A stretch of DNA of 64,000 nt, from contig NZ_LT574836.1 of assembly GCF_900086725.1 (NCBI RefSeq), forward strand, positions 186,001-250,000, read 5' to 3'. Under the pieces are notes generated by a model. It saw only the letters and a list, made by a program, of their open reading frames with translations. It was not told the origin of the DNA and made no database searches. This document shows positions 34,143 through 42,832 of the stretch, one piece after another. The stretch is from Bariatricus massiliensis (GTDB taxonomy: Bacteria > Bacillota > Clostridia > Lachnospirales > Lachnospiraceae). Within the stretch, counting starts at the first letter, position 1. Every line of letters begins with the position of its first letter. Position numbers and translations under genes: made by a program.

Positions 34143-36008
34143 ATGGGCAAAATCATTGGTATTGATTTAGGAACAACAAACAGTTGTGTAGCGGTTATGG
34201 AAGGCGGACAGCCGGTAGTTATCGCAAATACAGAAGGAGCAAGAACAACACCGTCTGTGGTAGCATTTACAAAGACGGGGGAACGTCTCGTGGGAGAACC
34301 GGCGAAACGTCAGGCTGTAACAAACGCGGAGAAGACAATCGCATCAATCAAAAGAGAGATGGGAACGGATCACAAAGTTGACATTGACGGAAAGAAATAT
34401 TCTCCGCAGGAAATCTCCGCTATGATTCTGCAGAAGTTAAAAGCTGACGCAGAAGGTTATCTGGGAGAAAAAGTAACAGAAGCGGTTATCACTGTTCCTG
34501 CTTATTTCAATGACGCTCAGCGTCAGGCAACCAAAGACGCAGGTAAGATTGCCGGACTTGATGTTAAGCGTATCATCAACGAGCCGACAGCGGCAGCGCT
34601 TGCTTATGGGCTGGACAATGAAAAAGAACAGAAGATCATGGTATACGACCTTGGAGGCGGTACATTTGACGTTTCCATTATCGAGATTGGTGATGGCGTT
34701 ATCGAAGTTCTTTCTACTGCCGGAAATAACCGTCTTGGTGGAGATGATTTCGACCAGAAGATTACAGACTATATGCTTGCAGACTTCAAGGCAAAAGAAG
34801 GGGTAGACTTATCTTCAGATAAGATGGCGCTTCAGAGATTGAAAGAGGCGGCTGAAAAGGCTAAAAAGGAACTTTCTTCTGCGACTACGACAAATATCAA
34901 CCTTCCGTTCATTACTGCGACATCAGAAGGACCGAAGCATTTTGATATGAATCTGACAAGAGCAAAATTCGATGAACTTACACATGACTTGGTTGAGAAG
35001 ACAGCTGAGCCTGTAAAACGTGCATTATCCGACGCAGGTATCGCACCGTCTGAACTGGGGCAGGTACTGCTGGTAGGTGGTTCTACACGTATCCCGGCAG
35101 TTCAGGAAGAAGTAAAACGACTGACAGGAAAAGAGCCGAGCAAGAGCCTCAATCCTGATGAATGTGTAGCATTGGGAGCATCTGTTCAGGGCGGTAAACT
35201 GGCAGGCGATGCTGGTGCAGGCGATATCCTCCTTCTGGATGTTACTCCGCTTTCACTTTCTATTGAGACTATGGGCGGCGTGGCAACAAGACTGATTGAA
35301 AGAAATACAACGATTCCGACTAAGAAAAGCCAGATTTTCTCCACAGCAGCGGATAATCAGACCGCAGTTGATATCAACGTAGTACAAGGAGAAAGACAGT
35401 TCGCGAAAGACAACAAGTCCCTCGGCCAGTTCCGTCTGGATGGAATTCCTCCGGCACCACGTGGAATCCCTCAGATTGAAGTTACGTTCGACATCGATGC
35501 AAACGGTATCGTAAACGTATCTGCTAAGGATTTAGGTACAGGTAAAGAACAGCACATTACAATCACGGCAGGCTCTAATATGTCCGATTCTGATATTGAC
35601 AAGGCTGTAAAAGAAGCGGCTGAATTCGAGGCTCAGGATAAGAAGCGTAAAGAAGGCATCGATACAAAGAATGATGCGGACGCCATGGTATTCCAGACAG
35701 AAAAAGCTCTGAAGGAAGTAGGAGACAAGATCGATGCCGCTGATAAGACGGCAGTAGAAGCTGACGTTCAGGCATTAAAAGACATTTTGGCTAAGGCAAA
35801 CACCGATGATCTTACCGATGCGCAGGTAGCTGAAATCAAGGCTGCAAAAGAAAAATTAATGGAGAGCGCACAGAAGCTGTTCACCAAAGTATACGAGCAG
35901 GCAGGCGCGGCAGCAGGTGCACAGGGCGGACCGGCACCAGAAGCAGGACCGGCTCCGGAAGGCTTCACAGGCGACGACGTAGTAGACGGAGATTATAAAG
36001 AAGTCTAA
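34143..36008 (+). CDS. dnaK: Hsp70 chaperone DnaK
   Basis: ATP-driven chaperone of the cytoplasm. The 621 residues start with G-K-I-I-G-I-D-L-G-T-T-N-S, have the linker D-I-L-L-L-D-V-T-P-L-S-L-S-I-E-T near 360, and end with the acidic D-D-V-V-D-G-D-Y-K-E-V tail. It lacks the extra actin-fold loop of Gram-negative DnaK (A-V-T-N-A-E-K-T-I-A-S-I-K-R-E-M-G near 60), the Gram-positive form. The start at 34143 follows AGGAGG; the open frame extends 30 codons upstream but without a conserved N-terminus. Confidence 0.97.
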   Translation: MGKIIGIDLGTTNSCVAVMEGGQPVVIANTEGARTTPSVVAFTKTGERLVGEPAKRQAVTNAEKTIASIKREMGTDHKVDIDGKKYSPQEISAMILQKLKADAEGYLGEKVTEAVITVPAYFNDAQRQATKDAGKIAGLDVKRIINEPTAAALAYGLDNEKEQKIMVYDLGGGTFDVSIIEIGDGVIEVLSTAGNNRLGGDDFDQKITDYMLADFKAKEGVDLSSDKMALQRLKEAAEKAKKELSSATTTNINLPFITATSEGPKHFDMNLTRAKFDELTHDLVEKTAEPVKRALSDAGIAPSELGQVLLVGGSTRIPAVQEEVKRLTGKEPSKSLNPDECVALGASVQGGKLAGDAGAGDILLLDVTPLSLSIETMGGVATRLIERNTTIPTKKSQIFSTAADNQTAVDINVVQGERQFAKDNKSLGQFRLDGIPPAPRGIPQIEVTFDIDANGIVNVSAKDLGTGKEQHITITAGSNMSDSDIDKAVKEAAEFEAQDKKRKEGIDTKNDADAMVFQTEKALKEVGDKIDAADKTAVEADVQALKDILAKANTDDLTDAQVAEIKAAKEKLMESAQKLFTKVYEQAGAAAGAQGGPAPEAGPAPEGFTGDDVVDGDYKEV

Positions 36009-36023
36009 GCACTTAGCGATTTG

Positions 36024-36051
36024 CTGCAAGGCGGAGTTTTCCGCCTTGCAG
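36024..36051 (+). other. Perfect 12-bp hairpin between dnaK and dnaJ
   Basis: CTGCAAGGCGGA-GTTT-TCCGCCTTGCAG. No T-run follows, so it should not terminate efficiently. It may protect the dnaK message from 3' decay or reduce read-through into dnaJ. Confidence 0.65.
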
Positions 36052-36083
36052 ATTTCCATGTATACGAAATGAGGTAAAACAGT

Positions 36084-37271
36084 ATGGCAGAATCAAAAAG
36101 AGATTACTATGAAGTTTTAGGTGTCTCCAGAGATGCAGACGACGCGACTTTGAAAAAAGCATACAGGGCGTTGGCGAAAAAATACCATCCGGATATGAAT
36201 CCGGGAGATACAGAGGCTGAAAAAAAGTTCAAAGAAGCATCTGAGGCCTATGCGGTTCTGAGTGATCCGGATAAGCGCCGTCAGTATGATCAGTTTGGCC
36301 ATGCTGCCTTTGAAGGTGGTGCGGGCGGAGCAGGCGGCTTCGGCGGCTTTGACTTCAGCGGAGCAGATTTCAGCGATATATTTGGCGACATATTTGGCGA
36401 TTTGTTCGGCGGGGGCAGAAGAGGCGGCCGTGCGAGCAACGGGCCCATGAAGGGCGCCAATATCCGTAAGGGCGTGCGTATCACTTTTGAAGAGGCAGTC
36501 TTTGGCTGTGAGAAAGAAATAGACGTAGTATTGAAAGATCCCTGCCAGACTTGCAGCGGAACTGGGGCGAAGCCGGGGACATCACCGGAGACTTGCTCAA
36601 AGTGCGGTGGAAAGGGTCAGGTGGTCTATACATCACAATCATTTTTCGGGACGGTGCAGAATGTCCAGACCTGTCCGGATTGTCACGGAAGCGGAAAGAT
36701 TATCAAAGAGAAGTGCTCGGATTGTGGCGGTACTGGCTTTGTTTCCAGCCGCAAAAAAATCAAGGTATCAATTCCGGCCGGTATTGACAATGGGCAGAGT
36801 GTCCGAATCAGGGAAAAGGGCGAGCCGGGTACCAATGGCGGGCCGAGGGGCGACCTTCTCGTGGAGGTTACTGTCTCCAGACATCCGATTTTCCAGCGTC
36901 AGGATGTGCATATTTTCTCTACGGCGCCGATTTCGTTTGCACAGGCAGCCTTGGGCGGCGATGTGAGAATTAAAACGGTGGATGGAGATGTCCTGTACAC
37001 AGTTAAGGCGGGGACTAAGACCGATACAAAGGTGCGCTTAAAAGGTAAGGGAGTTCCTTCTCTGAGGAATCCACAGACAAGAGGAGACCACTATGTGACA
37101 CTGGTCATCCAGACCCCGGAAAAGCTGAGCCCGGAGGCCAAAGAAGCCTTGCGCAAATTTGATGAGCTGACAGGAAATACATTGAATCAGGAGACCGGAA
37201 GCCCAGAAAATAAAGGGAAGACTAAGAAAAAGGGTTTCATGGACAAATTGAAAGAAACCTTTGAAGAATAA
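36084..37271 (+). CDS. dnaJ: Co-chaperone DnaJ (Hsp40)
   Basis: Delivers clients to DnaK and triggers ATP hydrolysis. The 395 residues show the J domain with HPD (about 33-35), a Gly/Phe-rich linker (about 75-120), a zinc-finger domain with four C-x-x-C-x-G-x-G-type repeats (about 150-225) and the two C-terminal client-binding domains. It ends the operon: a 17-bp-stem terminator follows. Confidence 0.97.
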   Translation: MAESKRDYYEVLGVSRDADDATLKKAYRALAKKYHPDMNPGDTEAEKKFKEASEAYAVLSDPDKRRQYDQFGHAAFEGGAGGAGGFGGFDFSGADFSDIFGDIFGDLFGGGRRGGRASNGPMKGANIRKGVRITFEEAVFGCEKEIDVVLKDPCQTCSGTGAKPGTSPETCSKCGGKGQVVYTSQSFFGTVQNVQTCPDCHGSGKIIKEKCSDCGGTGFVSSRKKIKVSIPAGIDNGQSVRIREKGEPGTNGGPRGDLLVEVTVSRHPIFQRQDVHIFSTAPISFAQAALGGDVRIKTVDGDVLYTVKAGTKTDTKVRLKGKGVPSLRNPQTRGDHYVTLVIQTPEKLSPEAKEALRKFDELTGNTLNQETGSPENKGKTKKKGFMDKLKETFEE

Positions 37272-37281
37272 GAAAAGTGGG

Positions 37282-37340
37282 AACATTCCCAGAGGAAACA
37301 AGTGGCGCAGGCAGCCGGATTTCCTCTGGGAATGTTTTTT
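37282..37340 (+). terminator. Terminator of the heat-shock operon
   Basis: AACATTCCCAGAGGAAA and TTTCCTCTGGGAATGTT make a perfect 17-bp stem with a 21-base loop, then a T run. Confidence 0.92.
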
Positions 37341-37459
37341 GTTTAGTTCTGTCAGAATATAGCAATTTAGTGATACTTATGCTAAGATATTTTGTAGGGT
37401 AAGTAATGAATTATGAGATTATTATCATCAATAGATTATGAAGAGGGGAGACAGGATTT

Positions 37460-38263
37460 ATGAAAGAACAGGTCAGACAATGGATTTGTGAATATATAGA
37501 GAACTACGGACAGCGGCCGGATATCGTGACAAAGTGGGGAGAGCCGTTGGTTGGCTTTGCGGATGCGTCGCATCCGTATATCCTAAATCTGAAAACGATT
37601 ATAGATACAACACATGAACTTCCAACAGATGTACTGGAGGACGCCTCTGTCGTCATCGTCTATTATGTTCCGTTTACACGCGAACTGGCTGAGACAAATG
37701 AGACGGGAACGCAGTACGCTTCGGCAGAATGGGCAAGGGCATATGAAGAGACCAACGCAATGTTTAAAAATCTGAACGCATTTCTGATTAAGCAGTTGGA
37801 AATGCGTGGATGGCATGCGGGAATTTCTCCAAAATCGGCAACATTTGACCAAAAGAGGCTAAAAAGCGACTGGTCTTACCGCCATTTTGCTTATGCGGCC
37901 GGTCTGGGAAGCTTTGGCCTTAATAATATGCTGCTCACCAAGAGTGGATGCTGTGGGCGTTTTAATACGCTGGTGACTAATTTGGAGGTAGAACCTGATC
38001 AGCCTATGACGGATGAATACTGTCTGTATAAGAAAAATGGTTCCTGTGCGGTGTGCGTGAAGCATTGTCCTACAGGCGCACTGACAACAGAGGGATATGA
38101 CCGCCACAAGTGTTATGAGCTGTTGATGAAAAATGCCCGTATACATACGGAATATGGCTCTTCCTATGTGGACGAAAGCGGAAAAAAGGCAAATAGCGTA
38201 GGAAGTGATGTGTGTGGTAAATGTGTGACACAGTCCCCTTGCGCCTTTTGGGAACTGAAGTAG
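37460..38263 (+). CDS. QueG-like 4Fe-4S protein
   Basis: A 267-residue iron-sulfur protein related to the C-terminal part of epoxyqueuosine reductase. A central YAAGLGSFGLNNMLLT-type motif (about 138-153) is followed by a ferredoxin-like pair of clusters: C-A-V-C-V-K-H-C-P near 197-205 and C-G-K-C-x4-P-C near 252-261. It is shorter than true QueG (about 380), which carries HEAT repeats, so it is probably a paralogous reductase of unknown substrate. It sits alone behind the dnaJ terminator and 43 bases before an ABC exporter pair. Confidence 0.8.
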   Translation: MKEQVRQWICEYIENYGQRPDIVTKWGEPLVGFADASHPYILNLKTIIDTTHELPTDVLEDASVVIVYYVPFTRELAETNETGTQYASAEWARAYEETNAMFKNLNAFLIKQLEMRGWHAGISPKSATFDQKRLKSDWSYRHFAYAAGLGSFGLNNMLLTKSGCCGRFNTLVTNLEVEPDQPMTDEYCLYKKNGSCAVCVKHCPTGALTTEGYDRHKCYELLMKNARIHTEYGSSYVDESGKKANSVGSDVCGKCVTQSPCAFWELK

Positions 38264-38306
38264 AGGACTGAAATGCTAATGCGCAAAGAACAAAAGGGGG
38301 AAATGC

Positions 38307-40007
38307 GTGAAGGTTATCCAGCAAATTAAAAAAGAAGGGAAATTGGTCTACTATTTTTTACAGGAAACTTTTGTGTGGAAGTATTATGGAATGATGATAC
38401 TTCTGATTATATTGTCTATTATTACAAATCTTAGCTTTTCTTATAGCTTCTCGACGATTCTGTCCGGCGGTTTGGGGTTCATGAAATGGTGGACATCCAT
38501 TTTGCTGGTGTTCGTGTGCGGTAAGATTGCATGTACCGTGTGCGGATTTCTGTATTCTCAACTATCTTTAAAATTTAAGATGCGTCTGAAAGAGCTGTAT
38601 CTGCACAGGATTTCAGACAAGCTTTTGAAAGCGGACTATACATGGATTGTGAAGCAGAGGGGCGGGGACCTGATCGGGAGGAGCTGCGAGGATATCAACT
38701 GGTGCGCGGAAACGGTGGCGGTTTATATACCGAAACTCATAAAAAGCGTGGGGCTCCTCACCTTCAATACGGTGTTTTTGAGTCTTTTTCATCCGCTTCT
38801 CGGTGCGGCTTTTCTTATTCCGATTCCAGTCTTATTCTTTTCAGAGTGGAGGGGGAGACAGATATGCCAACGATTTTTGCAGCAATCGACGGAAGTGATG
38901 AGCGAGAGAAATGCGGTGTTCGAGGATATCGTTTCGCACCATGAACTGGTTGCCCACTCTGCCGTGCAGGAGGAGATGCTGGGGCGCACGGAGAAAGTGG
39001 TTCAGCGGTATGCCAAGATGTTTGGCCGTTCGATGGGAGCCCTTGTGGGGTGGATGAGTCCTGCAATTCTGCTGAACAAAGTACCGCTCATCCTGATTGG
39101 AATCTTAGGAAGTGTGTTTATTTATCAGGGGAGAATCTCGGTGGAGGCCTTTTTGACGGCGTTTTTGTTTACCTATTTATTCAATGCAGAGTTGGCAGAA
39201 CTGGATGATTTTATGGCCAATTTTCCGACGCTGGCTGTATTTTTGGAGCGGGTGAGAGAAATTATGGAATGTCCGCAGCAAAATTTTGGCGCTTGTGACA
39301 GCTTGCCGGACAGTCAGGTGATGATTCGATTTGATGGGGTTTCCTTCCGGTATGGGGACGGTCCTCAGGAGCGGATGATTTTTGAAAATCTTTCTTTTGA
39401 GGCCAGACGCGGGGAACATGTATTGCTGTTGGGAAGAAATGGCTGTGGGAAGACGACGGTCTTAAAGTTGGCATGTGGTATATACCAGACTCTGGAAAAA
39501 GGGTGCATTACGCTCTGTGGGCATTTGCCGGAGGAGTATACGCTGCCGGCAATGTACCGCATGATATCCTATGTGCCGTCAGAGCCTGTCTTGTGGGAGG
39601 GGACGTTAGAGGGAAATCTTACATTTGAAAATGAACTGCCGGAAGGGCAGCTATTGGATGCCCTCAGGGAATTTGATTTTCATGCCGTATTTCCAGAAAA
39701 GAAAGATAGGGAGATACTGGATTTGCACGTGGAAAATAAGGGCAGCAATCTATCGGGTGGTCAGAGACAGAGAATCGGTCTGGCGCGGGCGTGGCTTTCG
39801 GGCACTCCGATACTTCTCATCGACGAGGCGACCAACTCTTTGGACAGTCAAGGGGAGGAACGTATTATCCAGTTCCTTTGTGCGTCGGACAGAACCATCT
39901 GCATGACCACACACCACGCAGGGTTATCCGGCTTTTTTGATAAGGGACTTGATATGGAAAACGGAAAAGAACTTCTTTGGAAGGAGAAATGCCATGACAC
40001 ATGTTAG
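38307..40007 (+). CDS. ABC exporter, membrane-ATPase half 1
   Basis: A 566-residue half-transporter: about six membrane helices in the first 300 residues and a C-terminal ATPase with Walker A G-R-N-G-C-G-K-T-T near 375, signature LSGGQRQR near 483, Walker B I-L-L-I-D-E-A and an H-loop histidine in M-T-T-H-H. The frame begins with GTG at 38307 after AGGGGG; the ATG four bases earlier is in a different frame. It overlaps the next gene by 14 bases, so the two probably form a heterodimeric exporter. The cargo is unknown. Confidence 0.9.
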   Translation: MKVIQQIKKEGKLVYYFLQETFVWKYYGMMILLIILSIITNLSFSYSFSTILSGGLGFMKWWTSILLVFVCGKIACTVCGFLYSQLSLKFKMRLKELYLHRISDKLLKADYTWIVKQRGGDLIGRSCEDINWCAETVAVYIPKLIKSVGLLTFNTVFLSLFHPLLGAAFLIPIPVLFFSEWRGRQICQRFLQQSTEVMSERNAVFEDIVSHHELVAHSAVQEEMLGRTEKVVQRYAKMFGRSMGALVGWMSPAILLNKVPLILIGILGSVFIYQGRISVEAFLTAFLFTYLFNAELAELDDFMANFPTLAVFLERVREIMECPQQNFGACDSLPDSQVMIRFDGVSFRYGDGPQERMIFENLSFEARRGEHVLLLGRNGCGKTTVLKLACGIYQTLEKGCITLCGHLPEEYTLPAMYRMISYVPSEPVLWEGTLEGNLTFENELPEGQLLDALREFDFHAVFPEKKDREILDLHVENKGSNLSGGQRQRIGLARAWLSGTPILLIDEATNSLDSQGEERIIQFLCASDRTICMTTHHAGLSGFFDKGLDMENGKELLWKEKCHDTC

Positions 40008-41706
40008 GAAAGGAAAAGAAGTTTGGGAGGATTTTAAAATCATTACTGCGGTCAGGCCAAAAGATACGGTGAAGGCTGTTGGCGGCTCTGTCCTCGTGGC
40101 CGGGGCGTGGTTTCTCATCCAGTTTGTCAATTCTTGTCTGCTTCGTACCGTGGCGGGGTTAAATGAGATGAGGCAGAGCATTTGGGCGCCGCTGGTGTTC
40201 CTTTTCGGGCTTTACTGTGTGGCGAGGATACCAACTATATTAGGATACAGGATTTCCGGATACTGTGCAGAGCGTATTGTCGGTACAGCCAATCAAAACC
40301 TTTTGCGTACATGGCTCTATAGCTCGCACGAAAACCGGAGGCAAGTCGCTTCGGGCAAGATACTATCACTTCTGTTGAACGACAGTGGAAGCGTGTTGAG
40401 CGATTTCTTATTCATGGGATTCACTATTAATTTTGTTGAGCCATTTTTACTTGGTATCCTATCGATGCTGGTGTTTGTTTTTTGGAAACCGGTCGTATTA
40501 GTACCGTTTCTTCTTCTCGGGCTGCCTTCTATTCTGCTGAACTACTTTTTCCAGCGGAAGATTCAGAGCTATTCGGTAGAGGAGCGGGAAACTTTTGATG
40601 AGTTGACTGGATTTTTTCAGTATTTGACGGAACAGCTCGTCTCCATTCGTGAGAGCGGGATTTATACCTTGTTCCTTCAAAAAAGCAGTCATGTCGCCAG
40701 CCTTGCTGTGACGGCTGAGAAGAGAAAAGAGAATACCATCCGTTATGCACGGTTTGTTTCCAAGTTGCTGGAGGATTTCGGTCTGCTCAGCAGCGTGCTG
40801 CTCTGTATATTTTTAGCTTCGCGGCAACATATCGAAATGGCAGATTTGGCATTTATCTTTGCCTTTTCTCCGTTCATTTTCCGGTTCTTCAACTGTTTTA
40901 CCAATACGTGGAATTATCTGACGGATGTACACACTTCCGTCCGCAGGGTGAAAGAGGTTACAAAAAGGGAGGCAGAAGAGAAAACAAAAGACCCACTTCT
41001 TCATCTGGAAGGAAAAGCGGGAGAAATTCAGGTACGGAATGTGACCTTTGCTTATGGGGGACAGGAGCCGGTATTGAAGGACGTTTCCTTTTCTGTTCCT
41101 TTTCATGAGCGCCATATCTTGAGCGGGATGAATGGCGCAGGGAAATCTACGCTGATGAAAATCTTTCTTGGGGATTTGAAACCCCAGACTGGGGAGATTT
41201 CTATTGTTGTGGGAGAGAAAGTATATCCCTGTCCGCAAAAGTTTTTTACATATATTCCACAAGAACCGGAGCTTCTGAATATCAGTTTCCGGGAAAATAT
41301 GATTTTGGATTGTTACCGCTTTGATGAGGAGCCGGAAAGCGCCCGGGTGGAGGAAATCGCAAAAATGCTCCACCTTCATGAGCTGATTGTGTCTTTCCCG
41401 GAGAAATATGATACCGCCGTGGTAGAAAACGGAAAAAATCTGTCACTGGGGGAAAAGCAGAAAATTTCTCTTGCAAGGGCTTTACTTTCTCCAGCACCGT
41501 GCATTCTTCTGGATGAGCCGGAGCATGGATTGGATAGAGAGACTGTGCGCGCTTTTTTTGACTATGTGTCGCAGAGTAAAAAAACAATTATCATGATATC
41601 TCATTCTAAGGAGAATCTATCATTTTTTGATATCATACAAACTTTAGATAACGGCAGGATAAAGAGTACAACACACACATCACAAACATTCGTGGATAAT
41701 ATATAA
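39994..41706 (+). CDS. ABC exporter, membrane-ATPase half 2
   Basis: A 570-residue partner half-transporter with membrane helices in about residues 25-310 and Walker A S-G-M-N-G-A-G-K-S-T near 380. The signature is N-L-S-L-G-E-K-Q, altered from LSGGQ; Walker B is C-I-L-L-D-E-P and the H-loop is M-I-S-H-S. One consensus and one altered signature in the pair suggests asymmetric ATP sites, common in heterodimeric exporters. AAGGAG sits 7 bases before the ATG at 39994, inside the end of the first gene. Confidence 0.9.
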   Translation: MTHVRKGKEVWEDFKIITAVRPKDTVKAVGGSVLVAGAWFLIQFVNSCLLRTVAGLNEMRQSIWAPLVFLFGLYCVARIPTILGYRISGYCAERIVGTANQNLLRTWLYSSHENRRQVASGKILSLLLNDSGSVLSDFLFMGFTINFVEPFLLGILSMLVFVFWKPVVLVPFLLLGLPSILLNYFFQRKIQSYSVEERETFDELTGFFQYLTEQLVSIRESGIYTLFLQKSSHVASLAVTAEKRKENTIRYARFVSKLLEDFGLLSSVLLCIFLASRQHIEMADLAFIFAFSPFIFRFFNCFTNTWNYLTDVHTSVRRVKEVTKREAEEKTKDPLLHLEGKAGEIQVRNVTFAYGGQEPVLKDVSFSVPFHERHILSGMNGAGKSTLMKIFLGDLKPQTGEISIVVGEKVYPCPQKFFTYIPQEPELLNISFRENMILDCYRFDEEPESARVEEIAKMLHLHELIVSFPEKYDTAVVENGKNLSLGEKQKISLARALLSPAPCILLDEPEHGLDRETVRAFFDYVSQSKKTIIMISHSKENLSFFDIIQTLDNGRIKSTTHTSQTFVDNI

Positions 41707-41724
41707 AAAATGATTGAAGTAAGA

Positions 41725-41793
41725 AAAAAGAACATTCCTACGAGAAATACAGGAGGATAGGGGCCTCTTGATTTCTGTCAGAATGTTCTTTTT
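41725..41793. terminator. Shared bidirectional terminator
   Basis: AAAAAGAACATTC and GAATGTTCTTTTT are the outer arms, and AGAAATACAGGAGG pairs imperfectly with CCTCTTGATTTCT inside. T runs lie on both sides. It ends the ABC operon on + and the convergent small membrane protein on -. Confidence 0.85.
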
Positions 41794-41794
41794 G

Positions 41795-41914
41795 TTAGTC
41801 ATTATCTTCTTCTTCAATCTCTCCGCCAATTACACCGGCAGCAGACGCTGTGACTGCCGCAACAATAACTGCTGCAAGGATAGCAATGGCGATGAGAGCT
41901 ACCAAAAGTCCCAT
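41795..41914 (-). CDS. 39-residue single-helix membrane peptide
   Basis: A short minus-strand gene of 39 codons. Its product starts M-G-L-L-V, runs as one strongly hydrophobic Ala/Ile/Val helix over about residues 3-29, and ends in an acidic tail (E-I-E-E-E-D-N-D). Support for being real: AAAGGAAGG 8 bases before the ATG, an extended -10 TGC-TATAAT (41946-41951 on the minus strand) about 30 bases upstream, and a bidirectional terminator immediately after the stop. I recognise no family. It could be a regulatory membrane peptide or a toxin-like peptide; no antitoxin RNA is evident. It is convergent with the ABC exporter genes. Confidence 0.7.
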   Translation of the reverse strand: MGLLVALIAIAILAAVIVAAVTASAAGVIGGEIEEEDND

Positions 41915-41945
41915 AAGCAATACCTTCCTTTCGTTTCATGCATCA

Positions 41946-41954
41946 ATTATAGCA
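41946..41954 (-). promoter_or_regulatory. Extended -10 promoter of the small membrane peptide
   Basis: On the minus strand TGC-TATAAT gives an extended -10; the -35 candidate 17 bases upstream (TAGGTT) is weak. Confidence 0.5.
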
Positions 41955-42038
41955 CATTTTGCATAAGAAACCTACTAAAATTTAGGGAAAATTCTACATG
42001 AATAAACCCCAAATGCGGCCTTATACAGGGGAATAAAT

Positions 42039-42067
42039 GTGACAACCGCATGTAATTGTGCTATAAT
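42039..42067 (+). promoter_or_regulatory. Promoter of the DUF6465-like gene
   Basis: GTGACA, 17 bases, TATAAT with an extended TGC just before the -10. It lies about 78 bases upstream of the start at 42145. Confidence 0.7.
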
Positions 42068-42144
42068 GTGCAGATAGGCAGTCCGGAAGAACTGGAATGC
42101 TGTGGCAACATGCAGTTACTTGGAATCAAGGAGGGTACTATATT

Positions 42145-42618
42145 ATGGCGACAAGAAGACAGGCAAAAAAGACAACGAAAGCAGCAGAAGTAAAGACACA
42201 AGAAGTAAAGGCACCAGTTGAAAAGGCAGAAGAAAAGATAGCGAAAGCCGTGGACGACAAAAAAGAGGAAATCAAAGAAACTGTTGAGACAATAGCAGAA
42301 GAGATAAAAGAGGCTGCAGAAACGAAAACAGAAGAAGTGAAAAAAGCAGCGGCAACAAAAGTAAAGGAAGTAAAGAAAACAGCTGCGAAGGTGAAAAAGA
42401 CCGTAGCTGCCAAAAAGGAAATTAAAACAGATATTGTTTTACAATATGGAGAAAAAGAAGTAAATACGAAAGATATGATTGCAGCAGTCAAGAAAGAGTG
42501 GACAAAATCAAAAAATAAGGTGGCTGATATTAAGAGCATTGAGCTTTACATTAAGCCAGAAGACTATGCAGTATATTATGTTATCAATGGAGATACAACA
42601 GGAAAGATTTGGTTGTAA
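42145..42618 (+). CDS. Lys/Ala/Glu-rich DUF6465-like protein
   Basis: A 157-residue cytoplasmic protein in two parts. Residues about 1-95 are low complexity, with repeated K-K, A-A, E-V-K and T-K blocks that would form a long helix, similar in composition to histone H1-like or apolipoprotein-like tails. Residues about 98-157 are a compact alpha/beta domain ending Y-A-V-Y-Y-V-I-N-G-D-T-T-G-K-I-W-L, which I match from memory to DUF6465, a family of Lachnospiraceae proteins of unknown function. AAGGAGGG lies before ATG 42145; an in-frame ATG at 42097 lacks a ribosome site. Strong promoter, monocistronic. Confidence 0.75.
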   Translation: MATRRQAKKTTKAAEVKTQEVKAPVEKAEEKIAKAVDDKKEEIKETVETIAEEIKEAAETKTEEVKKAAATKVKEVKKTAAKVKKTVAAKKEIKTDIVLQYGEKEVNTKDMIAAVKKEWTKSKNKVADIKSIELYIKPEDYAVYYVINGDTTGKIWL

Positions 42619-42832
42619 AAGGCAAAAGTGGCCTAAAGTTTTGAGGACTGGCCAAATCACGTTATAAAGAATCCATGTTAATGTATATTGCCATTGTCCG
42701 TTTTCCGGGATTGACACTGTTTTTGGGGCTGGTCTCGGAGACGGCGGACAAAAACACTTCATTTCGGGAAAATCATTCCATAATTTCCAAACTTTTAAAA
42801 CAAATATTCTTCATTATTCGGGAGGAATCATC

